7,927 nucleotides of DNA from Paenibacillaceae bacterium (GCA_018969805.1 JAGWXQ010000064.1:1-7927); one strand, 5' to 3'; shown: positions 1-5,773, counted from the first letter of the stretch. Notes: a model not told the origin generated them from the sequence alone. Translations and numbers: made by a program.

Positions 1-1166
1 ATTGGGAAAATTCAGACGTGCGCGAAGCAGTATACGACATGATCAACTGGTGGATCAAAAAAGGAATCGACGGCTTCAGAATCGATGCCATTTCTCACAT
101 AAAAAAAACAAAATATTTGCCCGATATCCCGAATCCAACTGGAGAAAAATTTGTTCCATCGTACATGCACCACATGAACGTACCCGGTATTACCGCGTAT
201 ACGCGCGAATTGGACCGCCGCACGTTTTCGCGAAATTCCCAACTCATGACCGTAGGAGAAGCAAACGGCGTAAGCTCCTCGCAAGCGTATGAATGGGTCG
301 GTGAAGGCATTGGAAAATTCAGCATGATTTTTCAGTTTGAAAGCAAGGGGCTATGGTCCGAATCAGACCAACGTCTCGATGTTTTGAAATTAAAGACGAT
401 CACGACAAAATGGCAAAAAGCGTGTGCACAATCGGGTTGGAATGCAAACTATATCGAAAACCACGACATGACACGCATCGTCTCCTCATGGGGGAATGAC
501 ACAAAATTTTGGTATGAAAGCGCGACATCATTTGCTACAATGTACTTTTTGTTGCACGGAACACCGTTTATTTATCAAGGACAAGAAATCGGGATGACCA
601 ACGTCCGCTATGAAACGATCGATGAATACAATTGCGTCAATACGAAAAACATCTACGCTGAACACATCGCGCGTGGCGAATCGGAAAAAGACGTTATGGA
701 GTTTATTTGGAAAAACAGCCGCGACAATACACGCACCCCAATGCAATGGGACGACAGTGCCCATGCCGGTTTTTCAACACACACGCCGTGGATCGGGATC
801 AATCCAAACTACACAAAAATTAATGTCGCACAACAACAAAACGACCCGTCATCCATTTTGTCCTTCTACAAAAAATTGATTGCACTTCGGAAAAACTCCG
901 ACTTATTTGCGTACGGCACATACGACCTCATCCTCGAAAGAAATGAATCCATCTTCGGATACACCCGCACGTTCGGTGATGAAAAAGCACTCGTCATTTG
1001 CAACCTCACGCGCGAATACACGATATACCGCCAGCACAAAATTCGCCCCTCTCACGAACAACTCGTCCTGAGCAACTACAACGTACGCTACCACACAAAC
1101 AAATCCGTCCTTGAACTGCACCCGTATGAAACGCGCGTCTACATCATCCACGCAAAAAAACGGTAA
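1..1166 (+). CDS. GH13 alpha-glucosidase (MalL/oligo-1,6-glucosidase family), 5'-truncated by the window edge
   Basis: This is the C-terminal 387 or so residues of a cytoplasmic exo-acting alpha-glucosidase that releases glucose from malto- or isomalto-oligosaccharides. The reading frame is open from base 3 (W-E-N-S-D-V-R-E), matching the family's NWENP-V-R segment. The GTG at 18 is therefore an internal valine, and about 170 N-terminal residues lie off the left edge. The catalytic residues of the clan are all visible: the nucleophile Asp in DGFRIDAI (codon 84-86), the acid/base Glu in TVGEANGV (258-260) and the transition-state Asp in ENHDMTR (465-467). Further family signatures are TPFIYQGQEIGM and SRDNTRTPMQWDD, followed by the C-terminal beta domain. 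Family membership is certain. Alpha-1,4 versus alpha-1,6 preference is not, although Ala after the nucleophile and Asn two residues after the Glu resemble alpha-1,4-preferring members. The gene is convergent with groEL, and its promoter is outside the window. Confidence 0.95.
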   Translation, partial: WENSDVREAVYDMINWWIKKGIDGFRIDAISHIKKTKYLPDIPNPTGEKFVPSYMHHMNVPGITAYTRELDRRTFSRNSQLMTVGEANGVSSSQAYEWVGEGIGKFSMIFQFESKGLWSESDQRLDVLKLKTITTKWQKACAQSGWNANYIENHDMTRIVSSWGNDTKFWYESATSFATMYFLLHGTPFIYQGQEIGMTNVRYETIDEYNCVNTKNIYAEHIARGESEKDVMEFIWKNSRDNTRTPMQWDDSAHAGFSTHTPWIGINPNYTKINVAQQQNDPSSILSFYKKLIALRKNSDLFAYGTYDLILERNESIFGYTRTFGDEKALVICNLTREYTIYRQHKIRPSHEQLVLSNYNVRYHTNKSVLELHPYETRVYIIHAKKR

Positions 1167-1180
1167 CGCATCCAAATTCG

Positions 1181-1220
1181 TGCACACCGCCTTATGCTTC
1201 TGCGCACAAGGTGGTGTGCA
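1181..1220 (+). terminator. Possible hairpin terminator downstream of the alpha-glucosidase gene
   Basis: Starting 15 bases after the glucosidase stop, 1181-1193 pairs with 1208-1220 in a 13-bp stem with one G-U wobble in the plus-strand RNA. An inner TGC/GCA stem (1195-1197 with 1204-1206) caps it. There is no T-run after the stem on either strand, so this is not a canonical Rho-independent terminator. It could instead protect the 3' end of the mRNA or act in both directions for the convergent genes. Confidence 0.4.
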
Positions 1221-1501
1221 TATGTGTGCATGTAGGGAAATTTTTCTGCGGTTGTGTACGGCACTCAAGACGATCGATCAAAAATGATCCTTCTTGATGT
1301 TCCTGCCCATCCCCTTCTGAACACATTGTTCCCTAGGAGACAACAACAGCTTCCATCATGGCGCGCCAAACGCAGCACCACAATGAAAGCCATCGTATTT
1401 GTAGTTCCGTATTTCAAACCATCGATCCGTTTCACACATACGCTTTTTGCTTCATCAGCGCATCCCGCTCTCTGGATCGATGTTTTCAATAAGGATGCGT
1501 A
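1221..1501. other. Convergent intergenic region with no recognised gene
   Basis: This is the rest of the 335-base space between the glucosidase stop and the groEL stop. It contains only short open frames whose translations I do not recognise and which lack a good ribosome-binding site. I see a 7-bp inverted repeat (1459-1465 with 1493-1499) with a 27-base loop just past groEL, a 5-bp GATCA/TGATC hairpin near 1276, and an 8-base GGCGCGCC palindrome near 1360. None has a T-run, so no clear groEL terminator can be assigned. Confidence 0.5.
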
Positions 1502-3133
1502 CTACATCATGCCATCCATGCCCATACCGCCCATACCGCCTCCACCAGGCAGCGGTTTGTCTTTCTCTGGCTTATCCGCAACGACTGCTTCTGTCGTCAA
1601 GAACATCGCCGCCACAGATGCTGCATTTTGCAACGCCGAGCGTGTTACTTTCGCAGGATCGACGATGCCCGCTTGAATCATATTGACCCACTCGCCTGTC
1701 GCAGCATTGAAGCCGATACCAATCGCTTCTTTTTTCAAACGCTCTACGACGACACTGCCTTCCAAACCTGCATTTGACGATATCGTGCGCACAGGCTCTT
1801 CCAAAGCACGAAGAATAAGGTTCACTCCCGTTAGCTCGTCGCCTTTTGCCTCTACAGCGTGTACCGCAGCAAAGACGTTCATTAATGCGACTCCCCCACC
1901 GGATACGATGCCTTCCTCTACAGCTGCCCGTGTAGAGTTCAACGCATCTTCTATGCGCAGTTTGCGCTCTTTCAATTCGGTTTCTGTAGCCGCACCGACT
2001 TTAATGACCGCTACTCCACCCGCAAGCTTGGCAAGACGCTCTTGGAGCTTCTCTTTGTCAAACTCCGATGTCGTCTCTTCCAATTGCGCTTTGATTTGTC
2101 CAATACGTGCATCGATATCGGATTTTTCACCCGCACCATCAACAACGATCGTATTTTCTTTGGAAACGCGTACTTGACGCGCCGAACCAAGCTGATCAAT
2201 ACGCGTTGATTTCAGTTCTAAACCAAGCTCTTCCGTAATTACTTGCGCACCCGTCAACGCAGCAATATCTTGCAGCATCGCCTTGCGTCTGTCACCAAAG
2301 CCTGGTGCTTTGACCGCGACACACGTAAACGTTCCACGCAATTTGTTGACAACGAGCGTCGCAAGTGCTTCACCTTCAACATCTTCGGCGATAATGAGCA
2401 ACTGTTTCCCCGATTGCACAACTTTTTCCAATACTGGCAATATTTCTTGAATGTTTCCGATCTTTTTATCCGTGATCAAAATAAACGGATTGTCCAAACG
2501 CGCTTCCATTTTATCGGTATCCGTAATCATATACGGAGAAATGTACCCGCGATCAAACTGCATTCCTTCAACAACTTCTAATTCTGTCGTAAACCCTTTG
2601 GATTCTTCTACAGTAATGACACCGTCGTTTCCAACTTTTTCCATTGCATCGGCAATCAATTGTCCCACCGCATCGTCCCCAGAAGAAATCGCGGCAACTT
2701 GAGCAATCGATCCTCTGCCTTCTACTGGACGGGAAATCGCTTTCAATTCAGTAACCGCAGCAATGACCGCTTTTTCAATCCCTTTGCGAATCGCCATCGG
2801 GTTTGCACCCGCTGTCACATTTTTTAACCCTTCTCGAATCATCGCTTGTGCAAGAACGGTCGCTGTCGTTGTACCATCACCTGCGACATCATTTGTCTTT
2901 GTAGCAACTTCTTTTACAAGCTGTGCACCCATATTTTCAAATGCATCTTCTAACTCAATTTCTTTTGCAATCGTAACACCGTCGTTTGTGATCAATGGAC
3001 TGCCAAACTTCTTCTCCAAAACAACGTTGCGCCCTTTTGGTCCAAGTGTCACTTTTACTGCATTTGCCAATGCATCGACACCACGCAACATGGCGCGGCG
3101 CGCTTCTTCGCTAAACTTAATTTCTTTTGCCAT
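1502..3133 (-). CDS. groEL: Chaperonin GroEL (60 kDa, Cpn60/Hsp60)
   Basis: This is the 543-residue ATP-dependent folding chaperonin, which forms a double heptameric ring in the cytoplasm and works with the GroES lid. The sequence is full length and collinear with the family: the N-terminal MAKEIKFSEEARRAM, the equatorial ATP site TLGPKGRNV (residues 29-37) and VAGDGTTTATVL (83-94, with the Mg-binding Asp at 86). The apical domain follows, then the returning equatorial segment with EDALNSTRAAVEEGIVSGGG, which carries the catalytic Asp equivalent to E. coli D398. The tail is a typical Gly/Met-rich GGGGMGGMGMDGMM. The ATG at 3133 follows a GAGGAGGGG ribosome-binding site at 3146-3154, about 12 bases upstream. 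It is the second gene of the groESL operon, 83 bases after groES, and should share the HrcA/CIRCE control ahead of groES. The stop is TAG. Confidence 0.99.
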   Translation of the reverse strand: MAKEIKFSEEARRAMLRGVDALANAVKVTLGPKGRNVVLEKKFGSPLITNDGVTIAKEIELEDAFENMGAQLVKEVATKTNDVAGDGTTTATVLAQAMIREGLKNVTAGANPMAIRKGIEKAVIAAVTELKAISRPVEGRGSIAQVAAISSGDDAVGQLIADAMEKVGNDGVITVEESKGFTTELEVVEGMQFDRGYISPYMITDTDKMEARLDNPFILITDKKIGNIQEILPVLEKVVQSGKQLLIIAEDVEGEALATLVVNKLRGTFTCVAVKAPGFGDRRKAMLQDIAALTGAQVITEELGLELKSTRIDQLGSARQVRVSKENTIVVDGAGEKSDIDARIGQIKAQLEETTSEFDKEKLQERLAKLAGGVAVIKVGAATETELKERKLRIEDALNSTRAAVEEGIVSGGGVALMNVFAAVHAVEAKGDELTGVNLILRALEEPVRTISSNAGLEGSVVVERLKKEAIGIGFNAATGEWVNMIQAGIVDPAKVTRSALQNAASVAAMFLTTEAVVADKPEKDKPLPGGGGMGGMGMDGMM

Positions 3134-3154
3134 AACGTTCGTCGTCCCCTCCTC

Positions 3155-3183
3155 AAAAAATCCAACTCATCCCATTTGATGAG
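3155..3183 (-). other. Hairpin plus T6 run between groES and groEL
   Basis: On the transcribed minus strand a 6-bp CTCATC/GATGAG stem with a 6-base loop (3183-3166) is followed, five bases later, by six T residues (3160-3155). The groEL ribosome-binding site comes directly afterwards. The stem is short and the U-run is not adjacent to it, so at most it would be a weak attenuator or an mRNA-processing or stability element. It may have no function. Confidence 0.25.
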
Positions 3184-3216
3184 ACCATATTAGCGAACCA
3201 TCATCGTATCCATCGC

Positions 3217-3498
3217 TTAAGCAAGCACAGCAAGAATGTCACTCTCGCGCATAATCATTAATTCGCGCCCTTCAAACTTTACTTCCGTTCCCGCGTATTT
3301 TGAGAAAATTACGCGATCACCGACAGCAACATCCAATGGAACACGTACTCCGTCCTTTACCGCACCTGGTCCGACGGCAAGTACTTTGCCCTCTTGAGGT
3401 TTTTCTTTGGCGGTGTCTGGCAGTACGATGCCACTGGCAGTCGTTTCCTCACGCGCCACCGCTTCGATGACGACGCGATCGCCCAACGGTTTGATCAT
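3217..3498 (-). CDS. groES: Co-chaperonin GroES (10 kDa, Cpn10)
   Basis: This 93-residue protein is the heptameric lid that caps GroEL and seals the folding chamber. The N-terminal MIKPLGDRVVIE is the family signature. The mobile loop with its GroEL-contacting Ile-Val-Leu is visible in TTASGIVLPDTAKEKPQEG. The C-terminal half (GDRVIFSKYAGTEVKFEG, ending ESDILAVLA) is also standard. I chose the ATG at 3498: it starts the conserved domain and follows an AAGGAGG site at 3511-3517, with a slightly long 12-base gap. Longer in-frame extensions upstream would read through the CIRCE operator and have no family support. It is the first gene of groESL. The transcript leader is roughly 70 bases and includes CIRCE. 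Confidence 0.98.
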   Translation of the reverse strand: MIKPLGDRVVIEAVAREETTASGIVLPDTAKEKPQEGKVLAVGPGAVKDGVRVPLDVAVGDRVIFSKYAGTEVKFEGRELMIMRESDILAVLA

Positions 3499-3536
3499 GG
3501 TGACAAGCACCCTCCTTAAAATAATGTTCCCCATTG

Positions 3537-3563
3537 TTAGCACTCATCGTCGTTGAGTGCTAA
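3537..3563. promoter_or_regulatory. CIRCE operator (HrcA-binding inverted repeat)
   Basis: This is a perfect consensus TTAGCACTC - 9 bases - GAGTGCTAA inverted repeat. It begins just after the predicted transcription start and lies about 40 bases upstream of the groES start codon. In Bacillota the repressor HrcA binds this element and is released on heat shock. This predicts that the genome encodes HrcA, probably with hrcA-grpE-dnaK elsewhere. The element could also act in the mRNA as a hairpin. Confidence 0.98.
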
Positions 3564-3577
3564 CAGGTGACAAAGCG

Positions 3578-3606
3578 ATTATACCTCTTTGGAACATCCA
3601 TGACAA
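3578..3606 (-). promoter_or_regulatory. Sigma-A promoter of groES-groEL
   Basis: On the minus strand TTGTCA (-35, 3606-3601; 5 of 6 consensus) is separated by exactly 17 bases from a perfect TATAAT (-10, 3583-3578). Transcription should start near 3571, immediately before CIRCE, so bound HrcA would block initiation or early elongation. Just upstream, at 3631-3643, lies a run of A residues on this strand (A5-C-A7). It sits at about -60 to -72 and could act as a curved or UP-like activating element. That last point is inference. Confidence 0.92.
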
Positions 3607-3655
3607 GTGCACGACCGATGTTCGAACCCATTTTTTTGTTTTTGCCGCAAAATTG

Positions 3656-3853
3656 AAAAAATCCGTATGCGACGCATTGCACGCACACAGGGCATCCCTA
3701 TGCAGAAGCAGTAAGGGATGCCCTCTCTTTGTGCACACCGTTCGCGCACTTCTTATTCTCCTTCCCTTGAACACATATATCCAAGGGCGCTGTATGCGCC
3801 GAGGAAGCAAAAGGCGTTTATGGGAATCGGATACACGGTTTGACATACGGATT
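3656..3853 (-). other. Structured region after tatA: long-range 10-bp stem with nested hairpins and T6 tail
   Basis: On the minus strand AATCCGTATG (3853-3844) begins four bases after the tatA stop. It is perfectly complementary to CATACGGATT (3669-3660), which runs straight into a six-T tract (3661-3656). The 174 bases enclosed contain a perfect 11-bp hairpin (3689-3699 with 3714-3724, plus an inner TGC/GCA stem) and a GGCGC/GCGCC hairpin (3786-3800). A CCCTTG/CAAGGG hairpin (3764-3769 with 3782-3787) overlaps the GGCGC hairpin and so cannot form at the same time. GTGTATCC near 3830 can also pair with GGATATAT near 3777 using two G-U pairs. It could be the terminator region of the tatA operon, a 3'-UTR-derived small RNA, or a cis-acting element. 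I do not recognise a known RNA family. Confidence 0.45.
3689..3724. repeat. Perfect 11-bp inverted repeat (hairpin) between tatA and groES
   Basis: AGGGCATCCCT at 3689-3699 is the exact reverse complement of 3714-3724, with a 14-base loop that can form a further TGC/GCA pairing around an AGAA tetraloop. Minus-strand transcripts have no T-run after it. On the plus strand only a CTCTTT follows. It is a stable hairpin and most likely part of the transcription-ending or mRNA-stabilising structure downstream of tatA. Confidence 0.7.
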
Positions 3854-3857
3854 GGGT

Positions 3858-4061
3858 TTAGTCTGGCAGACGCTTGTCATTTGGCGCGTCTACACGCGTC
3901 GGCTCTTCGGAAGACGCATCGAACGATTCACGCGTGCCCTCTCGAAATGCACGCAGCGTGCGTCCGAATGCACGACCAAGCTCAGGTAACCGTTTCGGTC
4001 CAAACAAAATTAACGCCACAACGACGATCAACAATATGCCTACAGGTCCGATCGATTGCAT
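3858..4061 (-). CDS. tatA: Sec-independent protein translocase subunit TatA
   Basis: This is a 67-residue single-span membrane protein of the twin-arginine export system, whose oligomers form the route by which folded proteins cross the cytoplasmic membrane. Residues 4-20 (IGPVGILLIVVVALILF) are the transmembrane helix. The hallmark FGPKRLPELGR (20-30) is the hinge and the start of the amphipathic helix, and the tail is short and charged (about 41-67). The ATG at 4061 gives the standard N-terminus and follows GAGGAGGGG at 4068-4076. A longer in-frame start at 4124 would overlap the upstream gene and has no family support. The stop codon of the cyclo-ligase gene lies inside this ribosome-binding site, so the two are probably translationally coupled. 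No tatC follows, unlike the tatA-tatC pairs usual near groESL in Bacilli. Length and sequence favour TatA over TatB. Confidence 0.95.
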   Translation of the reverse strand: MQSIGPVGILLIVVVALILFGPKRLPELGRAFGRTLRAFREGTRESFDASSEEPTRVDAPNDKRLPD

Positions 4062-4074
4062 GTGCGTCCCCTCC

Positions 4075-4668
4075 TCATGCATTGCGTTCTGTACATGCCG
4101 TTTGTGCTGCAACGTCCCACACACATTGTTCGGTCAATATATAATCCATCGGCACGTCGTGCCGCTCGGCAACAATCGCATCGACAAATTGCATGCCAAA
4201 AACAACCGCCACCAGTACCAACGCCCCACATGCGCGCGCTTCACGCCAATCATTCAACAAGCGATCATAGTACCCTTTTCCACTACCGACACGCACTCCT
4301 CGCGCATCAACAGCAACTGTCGGAACAAGCATGACCATTGGATGCGCAAGGCGCGGCATGGGCACTTCATTTGACACGTTGTGCTGCGTACAATACGGCC
4401 GCCAACGCATCGTCATACGCCCAATCCGATCTTCAATTTGCGGCACAGCAACACGGACACCTTCATGCACACACCACGTCTCAATCAACGAAACATCCGG
4501 TTCGCTTGTCGTAGGAACATACAACGCGACGTCGCGTACCCCGTTCATCCGATGGACGTGCCACACATAGTGTAAAAAAATGCCTGCCGAATACGCATCG
4601 CGATCGGTGTCAGACAACGCCGTCCTCTGCTTCTTCATCGTCTGTCGCACCAATGATTTGTCCCACAT
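4075..4668 (-). CDS. 5-formyltetrahydrofolate cyclo-ligase (MTHFS, YgfA/YqgN family)
   Basis: This 197-residue cytoplasmic enzyme would convert 5-formyl-THF plus ATP to 5,10-methenyl-THF, returning stored folate to the one-carbon pool. The family pattern is clear: an N-terminal basic helix LVRQTMKKQRTAL (6-18), YVPTTSEPDVSLIE (50-63) with the conserved Glu of the substrate site, and VAVP at 73-76. The ATP-binding GSGKGYYDRLL is at 128-138, and the closing motif ERHDVPMDYILTE is at 168-180. The start is uncertain. I chose ATG 4668 because the basic helix must be included and the ATG at 4638 would cut into it, but the ribosome-binding site here is poor (GGAAC-like). A start at 4800 would run through the rpsI terminator and is rejected. 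The gene sits directly ahead of tatA and ends TGA inside the tatA ribosome-binding site. Confidence 0.93.
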   Translation of the reverse strand: MWDKSLVRQTMKKQRTALSDTDRDAYSAGIFLHYVWHVHRMNGVRDVALYVPTTSEPDVSLIETWCVHEGVRVAVPQIEDRIGRMTMRWRPYCTQHNVSNEVPMPRLAHPMVMLVPTVAVDARGVRVGSGKGYYDRLLNDWREARACGALVLVAVVFGMQFVDAIVAERHDVPMDYILTEQCVWDVAAQTACTERNA

Positions 4669-4754
4669 ATATGGCACCGTTCCATCGCAATGTGGTCCGA
4701 ATCGACCGTCCCACACGCAGCTCTTATTGAAACCATTGATAAAAACACAAATAG

Positions 4755-4783
4755 AGTGTACCACAAAACGCCCATAAAAACAA
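4755..4783 (-). promoter_or_regulatory. Possible promoter of the cyclo-ligase-tatA unit
   Basis: On the minus strand TACACT (4760-4755), preceded by TGG as an extended -10, lies 17 bases after TTGTTT (4783-4778). Matches are weak (4 of 6 and 3 of 6), and the -35 overlaps the tail of the rpsI terminator. It is listed because a new promoter is expected after that terminator and nothing better is visible in the roughly 100 bases before the gene. Confidence 0.3.
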
Positions 4784-4805
4784 CCAGGCACACATCGCAC
4801 CTGGT
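4776..4805 (-). terminator. Rho-independent terminator after rpsI
   Basis: Eleven bases past the rpsI stop, the minus-strand RNA forms a 9-bp stem (ACCAGGUGC with GUGCCUGGU, two G-U pairs; 4805-4797 with 4791-4783) around a 5-base GAUGU loop. UGUUUUU follows immediately. This is the expected end of the rpoA-rplQ-truA-rplM-rpsI operon, and some read-through into the cyclo-ligase gene is possible. Confidence 0.85.
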
Positions 4806-4815
4806 CGGTTTGTAT

Positions 4816-5208
4816 TTACCGTTTTGAAAACTGAGGCGCACGACGTGCACCTTTTAACCCATACTTTTTGCGCTCTTTCATCCGCGCATCACGTGTTAAA
4901 AAACCCGCATGCTTTAACGCTTGTCGATACGTCGGCTCCGCCTGAAGCAACGCCCGCGCAATGCCGTGCCGAATCGCCCCCGCTTGACCAGAAATACCGC
5001 CTCCGTGTGCCAACACAAGTACATCAAACTGCCGCAACGTATCTGTTACGTGCAACGGTTGCTTTACGATCAGCTTTAACGTCTCCAAGCCAAAATAATC
5101 GTCAATTGGCCGCGTGTTGATGATGATGTTTCCTTCACCCGGTACAAGCCGTACGCGCGCCACAGAATGTTTCCGACGCCCTGTTCCATAATATTGTACG
5201 TATGCCAT
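4816..5208 (-). CDS. rpsI: 30S ribosomal protein S9 (uS9)
   Basis: This 130-residue small-subunit protein sits in the 30S head, and its C-terminal tail reaches the P-site tRNA. Visible hallmarks are YYGTGRRKHSVARVRLVPG at residues 6-24, the GGGISGQAGAIRHGIARALL core (about 74-93) and the conserved terminus ARRAPQFSKR ending in Ser-Lys-Arg. The ATG at 5208 is chosen because it follows a GGAGGG site seven bases upstream and matches the family N-terminus. An in-frame extension to 5376 would lie inside rplM. It is 25 bases downstream of rplM, the usual rplM-rpsI pair, and is followed by an intrinsic terminator. Confidence 0.99.
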   Translation of the reverse strand: MAYVQYYGTGRRKHSVARVRLVPGEGNIIINTRPIDDYFGLETLKLIVKQPLHVTDTLRQFDVLVLAHGGGISGQAGAIRHGIARALLQAEPTYRQALKHAGFLTRDARMKERKKYGLKGARRAPQFSKR

Positions 5209-5233
5209 GCACGTTCCCTCCGTTCCATCCAAA

Positions 5234-5752
5234 TTATTGTTGTTCGCCTTGTTCCGTTTCAGATGCCACTTCTGGATGATCGCGGCGTACGAGCTGCACC
5301 GGACGCGTGGCAAGACAATGTACACCGTCGTATACGACCGGTTGTTGTGCTTCATGCGGATGGGTGTCTCCTGCATACACTTTGAGTTTTGTCTTCAACG
5401 CATTGCCAAGCTTCGTTTTTGGAAGCATCCCATACACGGCATGCTCAATCATGCGTACAGGTCGATGATCTCGCATTTGTTGTGCAGTTTTCACGCGCAA
5501 TCCACTCATGTATCCCGAATGCGAATAATATTTTTTTTGCTGCAACTTCTTTCCTGTTAGCACAATTTTTCCTGCATTAATTACGATGACAAAATCGCCT
5601 GTATCGGTGTGCGGTGTGAAATGTGGCTTATGCTTTCCGCGCAGCAACATCGCGATTTCTGAGGATATTCTCCCAAGAGTCTTTCCCGCAGCATCGACAA
5701 TCCACCAATCCCGCTGTACTTCATTCGTTTTTGCCATATACGTCGTTCGCAC
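5234..5752 (-). CDS. rplM: 50S ribosomal protein L13 (uL13) with a C-terminal extension
   Basis: This is an early-assembly large-subunit protein that binds 23S rRNA. Residues 1-141 follow the family closely: MRTTYMAK at the start, WIVDAAGKTLGR (17-28), LLRGKHKPHFTPHTDTGDFV (36-55), LTGKKL, GMLPKTKLG and VYAGDTHPHEAQQPVVY (125-141). The start is GTG at 5752, fixed by AAGGAGG seven bases upstream (5760-5766) and by the conserved MRTTYM N-terminus. At 172 residues it is roughly 25-30 longer than typical bacterial L13 (about 142-147). The extra tail (about 143-172) is basic first (TRPVQLVRRDHP) and then acidic and Gln-rich (EVASETEQGEQQ). The reading frame ends 25 bases before rpsI, so the tail is not obviously a frameshift artefact. 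It lies 21 bases after truA. Confidence 0.98.
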   Translation of the reverse strand: MRTTYMAKTNEVQRDWWIVDAAGKTLGRISSEIAMLLRGKHKPHFTPHTDTGDFVIVINAGKIVLTGKKLQQKKYYSHSGYMSGLRVKTAQQMRDHRPVRMIEHAVYGMLPKTKLGNALKTKLKVYAGDTHPHEAQQPVVYDGVHCLATRPVQLVRRDHPEVASETEQGEQQ

Positions 5753-5759
5753 CCAAATG

Positions 5760-5766
5760 CCTCCTT
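5760..5766 (-). promoter_or_regulatory. Ribosome-binding site fixing the GTG start of rplM
   Basis: AAGGAGG on the minus strand sits seven bases before the GTG at 5752, within the short truA-rplM gap. It decides in favour of the GTG over the internal ATG five codons later, and the GTG also agrees with the conserved MRTTYM start of L13. Confidence 0.85.
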
Positions 5767-5773
5767 CTCTTCG

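Noticed and set aside
1265..1489. A 74-codon minus-strand open frame just past groEL
   Set aside because: There is no ribosome-binding site, no recognisable motif and an atypical composition. It is kept only as part of the unassigned spacer.
1459..1499. 7-bp inverted repeat just past groEL as a terminator
   Set aside because: The loop is 27 bases and there is no T-run in the transcribed direction, so it cannot be called a terminator.
1254..1676. A 140-codon plus-strand open frame between the glucosidase gene and groEL
   Set aside because: Its second half is antisense to the conserved groEL C-terminus. The first half is not recognisable and lacks a good ribosome-binding site.
3537..3606. The CIRCE and sigma-A promoter as a novel system
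   Set aside because: They are perfect examples of the well-known HrcA-controlled groESL arrangement and are listed as features only.
3609..3632. TTCGAAC-like sequence resembling a tRNA T-loop
   Set aside because: The flanking bases do not form the T-stem, and no acceptor, D or anticodon arm could be placed on either strand.
3796..3815. GAGGAAGCA on the plus strand, faintly like the signal recognition particle RNA core
   Set aside because: Only this short piece matches. The paired GGUCAGG-type strand and surrounding helix are absent.
3544..3846. A 100-codon minus-strand open frame upstream of groES
   Set aside because: It spans the promoter, CIRCE and the 11-bp hairpin, so it is non-coding.
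3557..4144. A 195-codon plus-strand open frame starting inside CIRCE
   Set aside because: It runs through the groES promoter, the hairpin region and antisense to tatA. Its composition is unlike a real protein, and the regulatory elements explain the sequence better.
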